Positions 7,108-8,167 of a DNA stretch of 8,167 bases are shown one piece after another. The stretch is from Bdellovibrionales bacterium. Lineage in GTDB: Bacteria; Bdellovibrionota; Bacteriovoracia; Bacteriovoracales; Bacteriovoracaceae. The stretch lies in the NCBI GenBank assembly GCA_023250775.1, contig JAHFAA010000160.1:1-8167 (forward strand), written 5' to 3'. The notes beneath the pieces are model-generated. The model searched no databases, was not told where the DNA came from, and saw nothing but the letters and a program-made list of their open reading frames with translations. The position numbers and the translations under genes are program-made. Positions within the stretch are counted from its first letter, which is position 1, and every line of letters starts with the position of its first letter.

Positions 7108-7323
7108 TTAAGCTGCGGATGGCTCAGCTTGACGTCGAGAATGGTTAATAACCTTACTCATGTGTTCTTCAATCACCTGGCACATTTCTAATTTTGTTGT
7201 GCGAGGATCAACTCCTTCTGGTAGTGGAGAGTAGAAAAATTCGTTGTTGATCTCAGTGAATACGTACCAACGATTTCCCATTTTTTGAAAAAGAACTTCA
7301 GTTTCGGTATGTTGATTTTTCAT
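7108..7323 (-). CDS. Small hypothetical protein, first gene of the trmB-dnaG-rpoD unit
   Basis: I do not recognise this 71-residue protein. A longer reading would begin at a TTG at 7341, but the ATG at 7323 is preferred because AGGAGGG stands 6 nt before it. The sequence has an aromatic N-terminal half (VLFQKMGNRWYVFTEINNEFFYSPLPEGVDP) that looks like a few short beta strands, followed by a helix-like segment (KLEMCQVIEEHMSKVI) and a basic, Ala-rich end. There is no signal peptide or membrane segment. It follows a structured intergenic region with a candidate promoter and precedes another small gene by 10 nt, which suggests that it leads an operon running into trmB, dnaG and rpoD. Confidence 0.75.
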   Translation of the reverse strand: MKNQHTETEVLFQKMGNRWYVFTEINNEFFYSPLPEGVDPRTTKLEMCQVIEEHMSKVINHSRRQAEPSAA

Positions 7324-7329
7324 ATGGCA

Positions 7330-7336
7330 CCCTCCT
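7330..7336 (-). promoter_or_regulatory. Strong ribosome binding site of the 71-aa gene
   Basis: AGGAGGG, a near-perfect Shine-Dalgarno, is 6 nt upstream of the ATG at 7323. It is the strongest such site in the window and argues against the upstream TTG start. Confidence 0.8.
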
Positions 7337-7369
7337 AGCAAGGTTTGATATACGGCCGTCCTGGCCTAC

Positions 7370-7410
7370 AAATGTCTTATCGGGGCCGACTGTTTAAACT
7401 TTAGACATTT
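7370..7410. repeat. 8-bp inverted repeat in the leader of the small-gene operon
   Basis: AAATGTCT (7370-7377) and AGACATTT (7403-7410) are perfect inverted copies separated by 25 nt, which include the palindrome GTTTAAAC (7392-7399). The predicted transcription start falls at the edge of this element. It may be an operator or a stem in the 5' untranslated RNA. Confidence 0.5.
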
Positions 7411-7415
7411 TTAAC

Positions 7416-7424
7416 ATTTTATCA
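7416..7424 (-). promoter_or_regulatory. Candidate extended -10 promoter for the small-gene/trmB/dnaG/rpoD unit
   Basis: On the minus strand TGATAAAAT reads as TGn followed by a 5-of-6 -10 box (TAAAAT). No good -35 is seen at 16-18 nt; an extended -10 can compensate. The transcript would start near 7409 and carry a leader of about 86 nt to the ATG at 7323. Confidence 0.4.
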
Positions 7425-7461
7425 TGTCGAAATTTGTCACAGGAAAAGGGAATATTTTATC

Positions 7462-7498
7462 AATTCGAAATACTCGGGTATTGGCCGAGGTTCGAATT
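7462..7498 (-). terminator. Hairpin at the stop codon of the outer-membrane protein gene (possible terminator)
   Basis: The outer arms AATTCGAA (7462-7469) and TTCGAATT (7491-7498) form 8 bp. An inner stem of CTCGG (7473-7477) with CCGAG (7485-7489) closes a 7-nt loop, with a small internal bulge. It overlaps the stop codon of the upstream gene. There is no T-tract on the minus-strand side, so it may mark a 3' end by RNA stability or factor-dependent termination, not by a classical intrinsic mechanism. Confidence 0.5.
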
Positions 7499-8167
7499 TA
7501 CTGATAGTTGGCCTGCACACCCATCGCCACAGAGAGCTGAGTGCCATGGGAAAAATATACTCGATCTTTTTCTTGATTCCAGTTACTGCGATCTTCTTGA
7601 GGATCTTTGGGTTTTAAAATGAATGGGTAGGCGACCTGAAGTTCGATGCCCGTAAACAAGTCTGTGTCGGGGAAAATGTTTTTGATCTGAATATTGGAAC
7701 CAATTCGCGGAGTAAGGGTCCAATTGGCAAAGGTGCGTTCCTCTAAATTTCCATTTCGCAGGGCCTGAATTTTCATCGTATGATAATTAGCGGTAAGCCC
7801 ACCAGCAAAGGCCAAGGTAAGTTTTTCTGTCCGAAAAGTGTCATAGGAAAAGTATGGACCAACAGAAGCAATCTTTTGGTTTTCAACCGCAAACACGCCG
7901 TCGAGAAGAGAGAAATCAGTTTGAGAGGTAAAGAAGTAGCCAAAAGCGCCAAAATAAAAACGATCATAAGGGTCCCAGTCGACTTTTTTCACATAATGTC
8001 CGTAGAAACCTTGGCGAACTTTAAAGTCTTCGCCCGTGATCAGTGAGGGATAAGGATAGTTGACCTTGCGTTGCGGTCCGAATGCGTAGGCCAGCGCCAT
8101 TCGATAACGTTCAGGATTAAAAATAGGATATTTTGGTGGCAGAGGTTCCTCAAGTCGATAATCTGTA
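7498..8167 (-). CDS. Probable outer-membrane beta-barrel protein (N-terminus outside window)
   Basis: The frame is open to the window edge for 222 residues and ends at TAA 7500-7498. An internal ATG at 8100 exists, but the codons before it (including PLPPKYPIFNPERYR) continue in frame, so the true start lies outside the window. The sequence has the alternating polar/hydrophobic pattern, aromatic residues and Gly-rich turns of membrane beta strands, for example FYFGAFGYFF, KLTLAFAGGLTANYH, LFTGIELQVAYPFIL and a final QLSVAMGVQANYQ. I cannot name a family. The last residue is Gln, not the Phe/Tyr/Trp usual in a beta-barrel assembly signal, though a Tyr precedes it. It is probably a separate transcription unit ending at the hairpin that overlaps its stop. 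Confidence 0.8.
   Translation of the reverse strand, partial: TDYRLEEPLPPKYPIFNPERYRMALAYAFGPQRKVNYPYPSLITGEDFKVRQGFYGHYVKKVDWDPYDRFYFGAFGYFFTSQTDFSLLDGVFAVENQKIASVGPYFSYDTFRTEKLTLAFAGGLTANYHTMKIQALRNGNLEERTFANWTLTPRIGSNIQIKNIFPDTDLFTGIELQVAYPFILKPKDPQEDRSNWNQEKDRVYFSHGTQLSVAMGVQANYQ

Noticed and set aside
7108..7341. TTG start for the 77-residue version of the small gene
   Set aside because: The Shine-Dalgarno AGGAGGG lies downstream of that TTG and is correctly spaced for the ATG at 7323.
7345..7377. Alternative -10-like boxes (TATATC, GATAAG) for the small-gene operon
   Set aside because: No acceptable -35 element at 16-18 nt from either box, and they match consensus less well than TGATAAAAT.
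7434..7622. 62-residue plus-strand frame crossing the hairpin
   Set aside because: It is antisense to the end of the outer-membrane protein gene and spans the intergenic hairpin; no ribosome site or recognisable protein was seen.
1..8167. CRISPR array, tRNA, rRNA, insertion sequence or prophage genes
   Set aside because: No spaced direct repeats, cloverleaf-like segments, transposase motifs or phage genes were seen on either strand.

Overview
The window reads almost entirely on the minus strand and looks like a chromosomal housekeeping region of a delta-proteobacterium-like bacterium, most likely a relative of Bdellovibrio. That placement is an inference from the protein character (RpoD and DnaG type, a SWIM-containing SNF2 helicase, small lysine-rich hypothetical proteins) and moderate GC content. 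No database search was possible. I see no mobile element, CRISPR array, tRNA or rRNA.

Layout in order of minus-strand transcription (high to low coordinates). (1) 8167-7498 is the C-terminal part of a probable outer-membrane beta-barrel protein whose start lies outside the window; a hairpin overlaps its stop codon. (2) 7497-7324 is an intergenic region with a candidate extended -10 promoter and an 8-bp inverted repeat. (3) 7323-7108 and 7097-6831 are two small unrecognised genes, the first with an excellent ribosome binding site. (4) 6820-6791 is a possible 9-codon leader ORF with its own Shine-Dalgarno and an internal hairpin. (5) 6778-6017 is trmB, the tRNA m7G46 methyltransferase. (6) 5988-4036 is dnaG, the replication primase, with a GTG start. 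(7) 4035-2200 is rpoD, the primary sigma factor, whose ATG directly abuts the dnaG stop codon. (8) 2171-2137 is a strong intrinsic terminator closing this operon. (9) 2124-2096 is a sigma-70-like promoter. (10) 2048-1 is a SWIM-SNF2 helicase truncated by the window edge just after its Walker A motif.

The core is a variant of the macromolecular synthesis operon (classically rpsU-dnaG-rpoD), which couples translation, replication priming and transcription initiation. Here the gene upstream of dnaG is trmB, preceded by two small ORFs, and rpsU is not seen. Tight spacing (28 nt trmB-dnaG, 0 nt dnaG-rpoD) supports co-transcription and translational coupling of dnaG and rpoD. The SNF2 gene is a separate transcription unit.

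Most of the window is ordinary. The points worth a second look are the glycine-rich tail on RpoD, the leader-ORF/hairpin and slippery A-run between the small gene and trmB, and the structured region upstream of the 71-aa gene. I do not see convincing evidence for a wholly new system.
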